A stretch of 64,000 nt of DNA from Ehretia macrophylla. Its lineage: Eukaryota; Streptophyta; Magnoliopsida; Boraginales; Ehretiaceae. The position numbers and the translations under genes were made by a program. The stretch is from contig CM075781.1 in assembly GCA_037974665.1 (NCBI GenBank), positions 34,573,235 to 34,637,234 on the forward strand, given 5' to 3'. Below are positions 48,901 through 58,977 of the stretch, one piece after another (position 1 is the stretch's first letter; each line of letters starts with the position of its first letter). The notes under the pieces are model-generated. The model was not told the DNA's origin and searched no databases. It saw only the letters and a list, made by a program, of their open reading frames with translations.

Positions 48901-49582
48901 GCAAAGCACAGAAGAAATGCCCAATTAGTGGATACAACAGTGAACGAATGTACGGAAAAAATCTCGGGCGTCACAAATCCTACCTACTCTCTTTTAAATA
49001 TACACACACACATATAACTTCGAAGTTTTTTCATCTTTATTACATTCTCTCTAAATGATGAGCCAGAATCGTAAGGCTTTTTGAGTTTCACTAGACAAGT
49101 TGGAGCAAATATTATATGGCTTCTTTTATTTTCATTTTTATTCAAAAACTAATAAATCGTAAGACTTCTTAGAGCAAAAATCTAATGGCTTTTTCTTTTT
49201 TGGTCCAGCGTCTATAGATTTTTCTCGAGATTTTAAAGACCATTTATTTTTCAGACTAAACACTTTGTGCTTTTTTGGGTGAGCCTATAATTAAATCAAT
49301 AAATGTCTTTTTTTCTCAAGACTTTAAAGACCATAAACCACTTGCCATAAAAAGCCTCACATAATATTTTTTGGAGCAAAAAAAATATGACTTCAAAAGC
49401 TAAATATGGTTTCCATATTTGTTTTGCTAATTAAATATGGTAGTTTAAATTTGATATTTAATACTTTCTAATCATGGTTGAAAAGTTAGTTTAGCAAGAT
49501 TAATATAATTCGTTTATGATATTTAATAACACATGACATTAATCAGAATGATAATTGTATAAAATTGTAGAAGAGCCAAGTC
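45928..49582. mobile_element. Long-terminal-inverted-repeat element (Mutator-like candidate) enclosing a solo LTR
   Basis: 45928-46110 and the reverse complement of 49400-49582 align over about 180 bp, with the shared outer motif GGACTTGGCTC and inner motif ATTAATCTTGCTAAACTAA. Long terminal inverted repeats around non-coding DNA suggest a non-autonomous Mutator-like element. Removing the solo LTR at 46435-48975 leaves about 1.1 kb. No clear 9-bp duplication was found, so the class is provisional. Contains an (ATA)n run at 46331-46353. Confidence 0.5.
46435..48975 (-). mobile_element. Solo LTR (2541 bp)
   Basis: Plus strand TGTAACGCCCCG...GGGCGTCACA flanked by the exact duplication AATCC (46430-46434 and 48976-48980). 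It belongs to the same family as the fragment at 4069-4812 and, in opposite orientation, the solo LTR at 7292-10516. It includes a short TTGGC tandem (48455-48473) and a T-run at 48549-48569. No internal region or second LTR is present. Confidence 0.85.
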
Positions 49583-50825
49583 CATGTGTGAGAGGGAGAT
49601 AAAAGACATGTGGTGAGAAAAATCTTCCAACTTTCGACAACTGCTAACATTCTTAATTCCAGCTCTGGAATGAGAAACGAAAAAAATACTCCATTGACTT
49701 GCTTTAAGAGGTCTTCGGTCAACGGCTTTTCGTAGGCAAATTTTTCTCACCACAGCTCTTTGAAATTGTCTAATATTTTGTATGCTTCGGTTGCTTTAAG
49801 CTTCAATAAGAAAGATTATTTTTTTCATCCATAGCATAACTATATTGTCTAACAATTTAATGCATATTTGTAATTCAATTGAAATGGTTACCGTATACTC
49901 TATTTTCCCAGTCCACCAATTCCAGTCATCCCTGGTGCATCCCATTTCTTCTATTTTCATGCCTTCGTTTCTTGACATAGCTGGTTGTCAGTGTTTACTC
50001 AAAAAAAGAGATTACAGAAGAATTCATAGTTTTAATTGAAAATTTGAGGGTCTACATTTATAAATGGCATACTACTTTCTCTATATATCCATTCAATGGG
50101 ACACTCTTAGATCCTCTAAGGCCGAATATTTAGCACTCACATTGTAAGTCTCACACAAATATGGGGCCACCCTCTCTCATGCGGCTGGACCAATTTTTTT
50201 GCCCAATTCAATACATCTTTGTAATTCTGGCGAATTAGCCATTAGATACTCAACTTTTCCTCCTATTATCATTCGCTTCCGTGAATACTCGATTTTGTTA
50301 AACCATGTTGTCTATGCACCAAATTTTTGGTGTTTCATCCAACTTTGATCAAGATAAAGTTGAAAAGAAAAGAAAAAGCAAGCAGTAGTAATTCAAGACG
50401 GTATAAAATAGTCACATGAAATCTACACTCTGGTCACCATCACAGTTTGGCCTTTGTGGTTTTGCACAGCCTCTTCATAATTTATGACCTCATGAAAGCA
50501 GGAAAAAATAACTTGGAAACCAATTTTGACTAATGAATTTTCTATACCTCAGAAGCCACGGCAGTTGTTTGTTCTTTCCATATTCTCCATCTCTTTTTCC
50601 TCATTATTGCTTCTTGCCAGAGATCTAAAAGAAGTGGAAGAAACTTCAACAAACAAAAGGCAGGAAAGACTTATTCAAAATGCTCACTTTTGACTTTTTG
50701 AATTTTCTATACCTCAGAAGCCACGGCAATTGTTTGTTCTTTCCATATTCTCCATCTCTTCTCCTCATTAGTTCTTCTTGCAAGAGATTTAGTTAAAGAA
50801 CTTCAAAAGAAGCCATCCTCCAACC
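49583..50825 (+). other. Upstream region of the receptor-kinase pseudogene
   Basis: No coding recognised. 50535-50640 and 50700-50805 are direct copies (start GAATTTTCTATACCTCAGAA) 165 bp apart, the second ending about 20 bp before the start codon. A CTATATATCC element at 50081-50090 is a possible but distant TATA motif. Confidence 0.55.
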
Positions 50826-51836
50826 ATGGTATTTTGCAACTCTTGTAGATGCAGTGTCTTGAAGGTCTGGGTTGCGCTTTATATGCTTTGCTTTCTCATC
50901 TTTATTTCTGAAGCTGATCCCCGGTCTTATGTATGTCCAAATACAACTACTTATACTCCAAATAGTACCTATCAGGTTAATCTCAATAGCCTTCTCTCTA
51001 CCCTTTCTTCTCCTAATATTACGAGAAACAACTTGTTCTACAACGCAACGGCAGGTAATAGTGCCCCAGACAGGGCTTATGGCTTCTCTTTATGTGTCGC
51101 GGGGATGTTACGTTTGATACTTGTCATGATTGTGTGGTAACTGCCATAAAAGAAATAGTCGAGAGGTGCCCCGAGGAGAAGAACGTACGTGCGTTCTATG
51201 ATCTGTGCATGGTACGTTATGAAAATCAATCATTTTTTTCCACCATGGACGCATCGCTTGCTGTGTTTATATGGACTCGGGGAAATGTTTCAGAACTTGA
51301 ACCTGATCGTTTTGCGCAACTCTTGGGAAATACTATATATGAAAGAGTTAGCTACTCGTGCTTCCAGTGATCAGAGGTGTCGCAACAAAAGAGGCTAATT
51401 TTACGAGTTTCCGAAACCTATACAATCTAGTTCAGTGCTCCCCAGATTTATCAGGGTTTGATCGTAATCGGTGCTTACTTGCCGCTTTTGGCCACTTGCC
51501 CGGCTTTGCTGGAAATCCAGGTGCACGGGTTTTGCTTCCAAGTTGCAATATTAGATATGAGACATCACCATTTTACAACAGTATAGCCGCACCACCACCA
51601 TCATCGCCTACACCCATAATTCCTCCTCCTCCAGCTCCAGGATCGCCTACGAGTCCCGGAGGTAAGGTTTCATTGTGTAAACTAAGATCTTATATGCTAG
51701 TTTTCAAAATTATGATTTATTAATGTGAGAGAATTATTCTTAACTCTCCTTTTTACGTATGACTCAAACCACAAGCAACTCTAGTATCATGTTAAGAATC
51801 ATAAATTTTATTCTAAAATCAATTGATGTTAAATAG

Positions 51837-52062
51837 TGTTAAGTTCCTACATCATCTAAAGTCAAGTTGTTAGAGATAGATTTATTATATTATTTATTAT
51901 TTTCAATATGCCTCCGTAAGTGCATGCGGAGTTAGTTTTTGAACTTTACACTTAAAAAGGGTGGCGTGAGTTTTGAACTTAAAACCTTTTGGTTCCTAGG
52001 TTCTAATATTATATTAAATTATGTTAGAGAGAAGTTTTTTATATTATTTATTATGATCAACA
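51837..52062 (-). mobile_element. TRIM element, minus strand, diverged
   Basis: LTR-like ends at 51837-51908 and 52012-52062 (the second shortened) with the complement of a decayed TGGTATTAGAACC primer site at 51999-52011. The flanks AATAG and AATGG match at 4 of 5 bases. Same family as the group at 53654-54091. Confidence 0.6.
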
Positions 52063-52897
52063 AATGGTATAGCTAAAGATCTTATATTGTCATTTAGAAT
52101 TGATGATTTGTCAACATGCGAGAATTAGTTTTTAACTCTCCTCTTAATGGGTGACCGACTCTTTTGTTAGGCAACTCCAACTCATTCTCTACACATCCAT
52201 TTACCGTACATGTAGGGATGCTGTTGGAGATATTTATCTTCAATAGTATCCTTACAACTATCTCTACATATAGAGATCTTTACATTTATCTTTCAACATC
52301 TCTAGAGATGGTGAAAAAATCACTACAAGTATTCTTAAACCCAACTAGGGAATTAAAATAATATATTTAATTAAAAAACAAAATAAACAATAAATAAAAA
52401 TAAATAAAAAAGTTTAATAAAAAAGTTTTAAATTAAAATAATATGTTTAATTAAAATAAGAAGAGATTTTGAGTAAAACAAAAATAAGAAAACTATTAGA
52501 GTGAAATTAAAATAGTGATTCACTGAAATAAGATGTAAAGAATCTGTTCGAGTGAAACTGAAATAGAGAATCCTTAAATGTAGATAAATAGTTCAAATTC
52601 TCTACATGTATGAAGAAAAATAGAGAAGTTGTTGGAGTTAATCTTAATGTGGAACAACTATTCATCGAACTCCATTTTTGTTGCAACATCATCAATACTT
52701 GATGAACAATAATACTTTTAATTTTCATGGAACATGTTAGAACATTGCTGCTCATTTCAGGAACCCTCTAGAACTAAGCTTTTTGAAATCTTCAGACTAA
52801 GCTAAAGCACTTGTACGAATACGAATTATCTACACACCTAGTTGATTAGCTTTGCAAGTCGGTCATGAACCGACATTGAACAACTATAAATATGACT

Positions 52898-52922
52898 TAT
52901 TGTATTGTATTGTATTGTATTG
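52898..52922 (+). repeat. (TATTG)n pentanucleotide microsatellite
   Basis: About five consecutive TATTG units in an otherwise unremarkable AT-rich intron segment. Confidence 0.85.
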
Positions 52923-53119
52923 AACTAAGCCTAAGAGCTAACTACTTAAGCATTTGTGCACTCATCATATTGTTCCTACAACTTCTTACTATAATATTCA
53001 AACCTGTATATAACTAAGCCTTTTTCAAAATCATTCTTTCTAACCACTCTCTACGCCTCCAAATTTGTCTAGCCTTCTCACATATATCTCCACCAATTAA
53101 CATTTGATATAAAACTAGC

Positions 53120-53505
53120 TGTTAAATATCCTACATCGGTTCCCCATCTCAAAGAAGACCAATTAGTAAGGTCATAAGTCAACTCTACTTGACACTAATT
53201 GGTTTTAAGATAAAAACCCATGATTCTTAACATGGTATTAGAGCTGGGCCTTGGTCCAGTCGTATTCGTCCACGTGTGATCCATTTCGTGTCGCTCTCGC
53301 TGACTCGTTTCTCTCATGTCAGCTCGCTCTCGTTTCACTGATTCATTGCCCTCATGTTAGTTCATTCTTACCGGATCACACATAAGGGGGTGTTAAAATA
53401 TCCCACATCGACTCCCCATCTCAAAAACAAACCAATTAATAAGGTTATGGACCAATTCCACTTAACACAAATTAGTTTTAAGATGAAAACTTATGATTCT
53501 TAACA
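53120..53505 (+). mobile_element. Complete TRIM (386 bp) with perfect target duplication
   Basis: LTRs 53120-53232 (TGTTAAATATCC...TTCTTAACA) and 53391-53505, with primer site TGGTATTAGAGC at 53233-53244 and a G-run polypurine tract AAGGGGG before the second LTR. Flanked by CTAGC on both sides (53115-53119 and 53506-53510). No coding; it depends on other elements. Confidence 0.9.
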
Positions 53506-53567
53506 CTAGCCATAGCCTATTCAACTTTAAACCCAAATACGAATAGAACATAAGGTCGTATTAGAAT

Positions 53568-54091
53568 CAATATTTGTTTTCCACACAACCAATCGCACGC
53601 AAAAAGTGATTACAGTGTCACCTGCACAAACTTAGACTATGTAATCAAAAAATTGTTAAATTACTACCTTATCTAAAAGTTTAAACTGTTAGAGAGGGGT
53701 TTGTTATATTATTTATTATCTTCAACACGCCCCTACATGTACAGACAGAGTTAGTTTTTCAATATTTGTTTTCCACACAACCAATCACACACAAAAAGTG
53801 ATTATGGTGTCACTTGGACAAACCTAGCCTATGTAATCAAACAACTATTAAATTATCACTTCATGTAAAATGTTAAACTTATTTATTATCTTCAACACGC
53901 CCCCGCAAGTACAGGTAGAGTTAGGTTTTTAGCCTTGCACTTGAACATTTTAATTTTTTAAATGGGTGGCGGTGAGTTTTGAACCCAGGACCTTTTGGTA
54001 CCTAGGCTCTAATACCATGTTAAATTACCACTTCATCTAAAAGCTTAAACTGTTATAGAGAGATTTGTTATATTATTTATTATGTTCAACA
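53568..54091 (-). mobile_element. Second TRIM family, minus strand, with an internal tandem duplication
   Basis: On the minus strand LTRs read TGTTGAA(G/C)ATAATAAATAA...TTAACA. Copies lie at 53654-53727, 53846-53897 (shortened) and 54018-54091. The right one is preceded by the complement of TGGTATTAGAGCC (54005-54017). The segment 53568-53732 is repeated at 53760-53902 (192-bp offset), so one LTR and its outer flank were duplicated after insertion. Confidence 0.7.
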
Positions 54092-54999
54092 TGTTAGAAT
54101 ATACAATTGTTCCACATCGAAAAATCAAAAACTCTAACACCACCTTATAAGATCCTAGGCTAACTCTACTTGGCACTAAGATGGAACCCCATAATTCTTA
54201 ACATGGTATCAGTGTTGGGTCCTTGGTTCAATCATATTTATCCACGTGTAACCCATTTTAAATCAGGTCCACTTGTGTTCAATCTTTCGCGTGTATCATA
54301 TTTCACGCATCTTCAATTAGCCACGTGTGTTCAATCTTCCATGTGTGAACCATCTCAAAATTCGGTACACATGTATTCAATCTTTCAAGTGTCACCCATC
54401 TCAAAAATTAGGTCCACGCGTGTTCAATCTTCCATGTGTAACTCCTCTCAAATCAGACACGTGAGGGGGAGTGTTAGAATATACATTTGTCTCACATCGA
54501 AAAATTAGCAAGTCTAACATCACTTTATAAGATCTTGGGCTACTCCACTTGGCATCAATTGGCTTTAAAATGGAACCTCATTTATCTTAACATGGTATCA
54601 GAGCTGGGCTATTGGTCCAATCATATTTATCCGCATGCGACCCATCTTAAATCATATCAATTTGTGTTCAATCTTTCGCGTATGTCATATTCCACGCATT
54701 CAATCTGTCACGTGTGTCTCACGTGTGTTCAATCTTCTACGTGTGACCCATCTCAAAATTCGGTCCACATGTATCTAATGTCAATCTTCCAAGTGTTACC
54801 CATCACAAAAATTAGATCTACGCGTGTTCAATCTTCCACGTGTGACTTCTCTCAAATCAGGTCACACGTGAGAGGGAGTGTCAGAATATACATTTGTCTC
54901 ACATAAGAAAATCAACAACTCTAACACTATTTTATAAGATCATAGACTATTTCATTTGACACTAGTTAATTTTAAGATAGAATCTCAATTATTATAACA
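54092..54999 (+). mobile_element. Tandem TRIM array: LTR-internal-LTR-internal-LTR
   Basis: Three LTRs (54092-54203, 54472-54592, 54879-54999), each starting TGT(T/C)AGAATATACA and ending in (T)AACA. The first two are followed by primer sites TGGTATCAGTGT and TGGTATCAGAGC, and the last two are preceded by G-rich polypurine tracts (GAGGGGGAG, AGAGGGAG). The whole array, not each unit, is bounded by one duplication CAACA (54087-54091 and 55000-55004). Confidence 0.88.
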
Positions 55000-55004
55000 C
55001 AACA

Positions 55005-55631
55005 ACTATGTATAAGATAGGTTGACTTAATCTCTGCTCCCATCAGTGAATTCTTGGCACTGAAGGTAGGTTGACTCTGCCACCCAATAATCTATCTTTA
55101 AATTTCCTCCTCAACTCTATATATCTGTGGCTCTTCTACACGTCCTATTGTTTTTCCTTAATTGGAGACAAAGAACTCACTAACAATTAGGAAGCCCCAG
55201 TCTCTGCTTTTCTAGTTTCTGCAGAAAGAGGCAAAAAAATTAGATACCAATCTATTAGTTTAAGTTTTACGATTTTGTTACTAAGCTACATAACTATTAG
55301 ACTAGACCTCTGCTTCTCCAGTGTACCATTTTCATCAAAGGCGCTTCCTCTCGATGGACATTTTAGTTTCGAGGGAGAAGAATTTCCAGCCAGAGATTTT
55401 GGCAACCAGTCTTAGTTCCTCCCTCTGGCAAACACGACAAGGTTCAGAGCTGACTGTTGCAAGCCCCAACCATTTGTATTGGTCAAGTACACTGGAATTT
55501 TAGATGATAAGGTGTAAAAAAGAAAATATTCGAAGTGTAGGAAAGAGACCAAACTCTAGAAAATTATTAATTGGAGTAATCAGGATGATAAGATTTCATG
55601 CTTCAACACCTACTCTCTTTGATTTCATCAG
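55005..55631 (+). other. Intron DNA between TRIM array and exon 2
   Basis: No repeat or coding similarity recognised. Frames at 55321-55503 and 55504-55752 are not supported as genes; the latter only overlaps exon 2 in another frame. Confidence 0.5.
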
Positions 55632-57639
55632 CACAAGTTATTATTCCTATTGTTGTCGCAGTAGTTGTTGCTATTTTCCTGTTTACCCTCTGCTTCTTTT
55701 TCCTAAGAAGAAGAGCAAAGAAGTATTATGCCATAGACGAGACAACAGGTAAAATTCAAGAATCCAAGGTTTTCTTTTTTATTAATTTTTTGTGATTCGT
55801 CAAGATCCAAATTATTAACTTATATACCAGGCACAGACGGAAATGATATCTCAGCAATTGAATCTTTACAATATGATTTAAGTACAATTTTGGCTGCTAC
55901 AAACAATTTCTCTACTAAAAACAAGATAGGTGAGGGTATATTTGGCGCTGTGTTCAAGGTAAAATAGTTTAATTTATTATTGACATAGAAGAGAATTCCT
56001 GCCCATTTGTAATCCTTTCTGAGTAGAGTTTTTGTTTGTGACTATATACATTCAGGGTAAATTTTCTAATGGACAAGAAATAACTGTTAAAAGGTTATCC
56101 AAAACCTCCAGACAAGGTGCCCAAGAATTTAAGAATGAAGTTGTTCTTGTTTCTAAACTTCAACGCAGAAATCTTGTGAGACTAGTAGGATTTTGCTTAG
56201 AACAAGAAGAAAAGATACTTATCTATGAGTTTGTGCCTAACAAAAGTCTTGACTACTTTCTTTTTGGTTCGTATTTGCTTCCACTTTTAATCTTTTGAAT
56301 TTGAAGAGTCCGATAACAAGTCTATTGATTTTTATCTAGAATATGAGTTTTTTTTTGTCCATATCAGAGTTGGAAAACCCATATTCATTATGCAGATCCA
56401 GAGAGACAACAATTATTGGATTGAACAGCACGTTACAGAATTGTAAGGGGAATAGCACTAGGGATGCTTTACCTTCACGAAGATTCTCGTCTTAGAATCA
56501 TACATCGTGATCTCAAAGCTAGTAATATCTTAGTAGATAAAAAGATGAAGCCTAAAATATCAGATTTTGGCATGACAAAACTTTTCAAGGTCAACCAATC
56601 TCAAGGAAACACAAAAAAAATCGCCAAGACCTTGTAAGTTTTGCACCTCAATTTCTCCATATTAATCTGATGGACAACATAAATAGCCTACTGTCCTCTT
56701 CCTAAGAGTATATGACTTTTAGTTGAGTTTTTCTCAGTCATAGGATTAATCTTTTAGCATACATTTCGCATCACTTTGTATTGAATATCACAAAAGAATG
56801 CTATATACCCAGAAACCAAGACTAGTCAGTTAATTCTAACATCACTATTTTTACTTGCAGTGGTTATATGTCTCCAAAATATGTCATGTATGGTCAATTC
56901 TCTGTCAAATCTGATGTCTTCAGTTTTGGTGTGTTACTATTGGAGATTGTAAGTGGAAAGAAGAACAATAGCTTCGCTCAATCAGGAGAGTTAAATGACC
57001 TTCTCAGCCATGTGAGTGCAAGTGCTTTTTTAACTTTTCAAGCAATATAGTATGATAAATTTCCTAGAACATAGTTCAAACGAAAAGTTACATATTCAAA
57101 ACACCATTTTACATATTCTACACATCATTTGGATGAATGTTGTAGGCTTGGAAACTTTGGAAGGACGGCACCCCTCTAGACTTAGTAGATCCTGCTTTGG
57201 GAGATTCCTTTGTTAGAAATGAAGTAATTCGATGTATACACATTGGCTTACTTTGTGTGTAAAAAAATGCCGAGGAAAGACCTACCATGTCATCAGTGGT
57301 TCTCATGTTTAATAGTTTCACTTTTACTATGGCATTACCTCATCAACCAGCATTCTTCATTCATAGCAGAACAGATACTGTTGTGCAACCTCTAGAGTCG
57401 GATGAATCGTCAGCTAAGTCAATTCCATGGTCCGCAAATGAAGTATCAATTACGGAATTATACCCTAGATAAGAGGAGAAGATCCAATTATAGTCAATGA
57501 TTCAAGTTGCGCACGACTTGTGTTGTTGTTGCACACTAGCCAAAAGATCTAAAGCAATATGCTCAAAGTTATTAGCATGTAGTTTTTGTGTTTATATACT
57601 CCTGTTATATCATTAGAAAATTCTATCATGTATCGCGAC

Positions 57640-58702
57640 GCACTCTTAAACTTGAGCGGTTAAAAACGCTATTAAGAGGAGCTGGAGTTTGGATGAAGAA
57701 GTGGAGGTACAGCCTCTAAAGTTTAACATCTTCCTCATTACCTTAAAAAACGAAGATGATAAAAGGAAAGCCTGGGATTAGAGACCGTGGTCAATCAATG
57801 GAGCCCACCTCCTCCTTCAGCCATGGAGTAAAGATGTAGCAGTGGAGAAGATGGAACTGAACAAAACAATATTTTGGGTCCAGGTGCATGGGCTACCATC
57901 ATCATTTGTCTCGGTGGATAATGCAGTCAAGCTAGGAGAACGTTTGGGTTAGGTGGAGTATGTCGAAATCATTAAAAAAGGTCCATTGAAGAAACTGAGA
58001 CTTAGAGTCATTTGGGAAACAAGAAGACCATTGATGCCTGGGTTGCCGATGACTAGGGAGAATCAAAAGAATGACTGGATCTATTTCAAGTACGAAAAAC
58101 TCTGTGACTTCTGCGTTAAATGTGGGAGGCTTGGTCACGATGTTAAAGATTACAGGGAGATGAAGCCTGGAGAAGCCATTAATGAGAAAAGTGTCAACTT
58201 AATGATACCAGGTCCATGGCTTCGGGCTGCACCCACTAGAGGGAGGACGCTGAAAGACTTCATTGTAGTGCTGGAGAGAGAGTCGCCGGTGGAGAGGAGA
58301 TCATAGAGTATGCCAAGGAAAAGTCAAAGATTTAAGAGTCAAAAGGAATCTGATGGGACATGTTGGAAAAATGGTGAAACTTCTGGGCAAAAGGTGGCAG
58401 AGCAGATTTCAAATGTAACTAATGTGAGTGAGATTGAAAAACTGAAAGATAATAGAAATAAGAATGACAGATATGGAAAAAGAAAGAGAGACTTTTCCAT
58501 GTCAGGGGAAAATTTTAAAAATGTTGCAAATAAAGGGCAGGTGGCAGAGGCGGTAGGGAACAGAAAAAAAATTGGGACCTTTATAGGTTCTGATCCAAAA
58601 GTGAGAAATGAGCAACATTTGTCAAACGGTTCACGTGATGGTTTGAATCCAGTCACGGGAGAGGAAGAAAAAAAGCTTGAATCAGATGACGAGATTGGTT
58701 AA
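57640..58702 (+). pseudogene. LINE ORF1 (DUF4283 / zinc-knuckle nucleic-acid-binding protein)
   Basis: DUF4283 is seen as KTIFWVQVHGLPSSFVSVDN around 57865-57925, with stops at 57779-57781 and near 57950. The zinc knuckle CVKCGRLGHDVKDY (about 58112-58155) has Tyr where the CCHC motif needs its last Cys. The C-terminal part (58310-58702) is a charged, Lys-rich tail following a stop at 58304-58306. ORF1 proteins package LINE RNA. Confidence 0.75.
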
Positions 58703-58977
58703 CCAAGCGATGTTGAGATAGGCCCCTGTGACTATGGGGAAGATGTAGAACTGGAATGGGAAGAAGAAGTCCAGCAAGAGAAAAGTTTGTATGGCATACC
58801 CATTGAGAATGAATTGGTGGCTGAGATAGGGAAGGCCAGTCCGTGGAGCAGCCAGAGGAAGAAGAACAAAAAGCAGAAGGTGGAAATAGAAGAAAATAGT
58901 AGTATAAAAAATGTTAGCAGAGTCCTTGACTTCGATGAGAGTAGGGGTGTTGTCATGAGGTAACCCCCGAATAGCAA

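Larger units (their letters stand above)
51662..55631 (+). other. Expanded first intron of the receptor-kinase pseudogene
   Basis: GTAAGG donor at 51662 and CAG acceptor at 55629-55631 join exon 1 and exon 2 through a split codon. The intron is nearly 4 kb because it received at least four TRIM insertions (51837-54999). The stretches 52070-53115 and 55005-55600 contain no recognisable gene. The short frames there and at 54170-54906 are translations of repeat DNA. Confidence 0.75.
50826..57472 (+). pseudogene. Cysteine-rich receptor-like kinase (DUF26/CRK) pseudogene, seven exons
   Basis: Plasma-membrane receptor kinase family. Exon 1 (50826-51661) encodes a signal peptide (VALYMLCFLIFISEAD) and two DUF26 domains (CHDCVVTAIKEIVERCPEEK and LYDLVQC-like NLVQCSPDLSGFDRNRCL). 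It is broken by a 2-bp GT gain near 51096, a 1-bp gain near 51346 and a disruption near 51375. Exon 2 (55632-55748) is the membrane segment VIIPIVVAVVVAIFLFTLCF. Exons 3-7 (55831-55958, 56056-56266, 56396-56633, 56861-57011, 57146-57472) hold the kinase: [12 protein letters not shown] loop, VKRLS lysine, [13 protein letters not shown], then MSPKY where the family has the APE-type Glu, and DVFSFGV. Stops occur at 56422-56424 (usual Trp of LDW) and after LLCV in exon 7. Every listed GT/AG junction joins in phase, which supports the gene model and recent decay. Confidence 0.88.

Noticed and set aside
53841..53897. Independent TRIM insertion at the shortened LTR
   Set aside because: The flanking host-like sequence is duplicated together with it, so a local tandem duplication explains it better.
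54170..54906. Two similar predicted proteins of 112 and 139 residues
   Set aside because: They are translations of the two internal segments and LTRs of the TRIM array; their similarity reflects the DNA repeat.
55504..55795. Separate small membrane protein
   Set aside because: The membrane segment belongs to exon 2 of the receptor-kinase pseudogene; splice sites at 55631 and 55748 explain it better.
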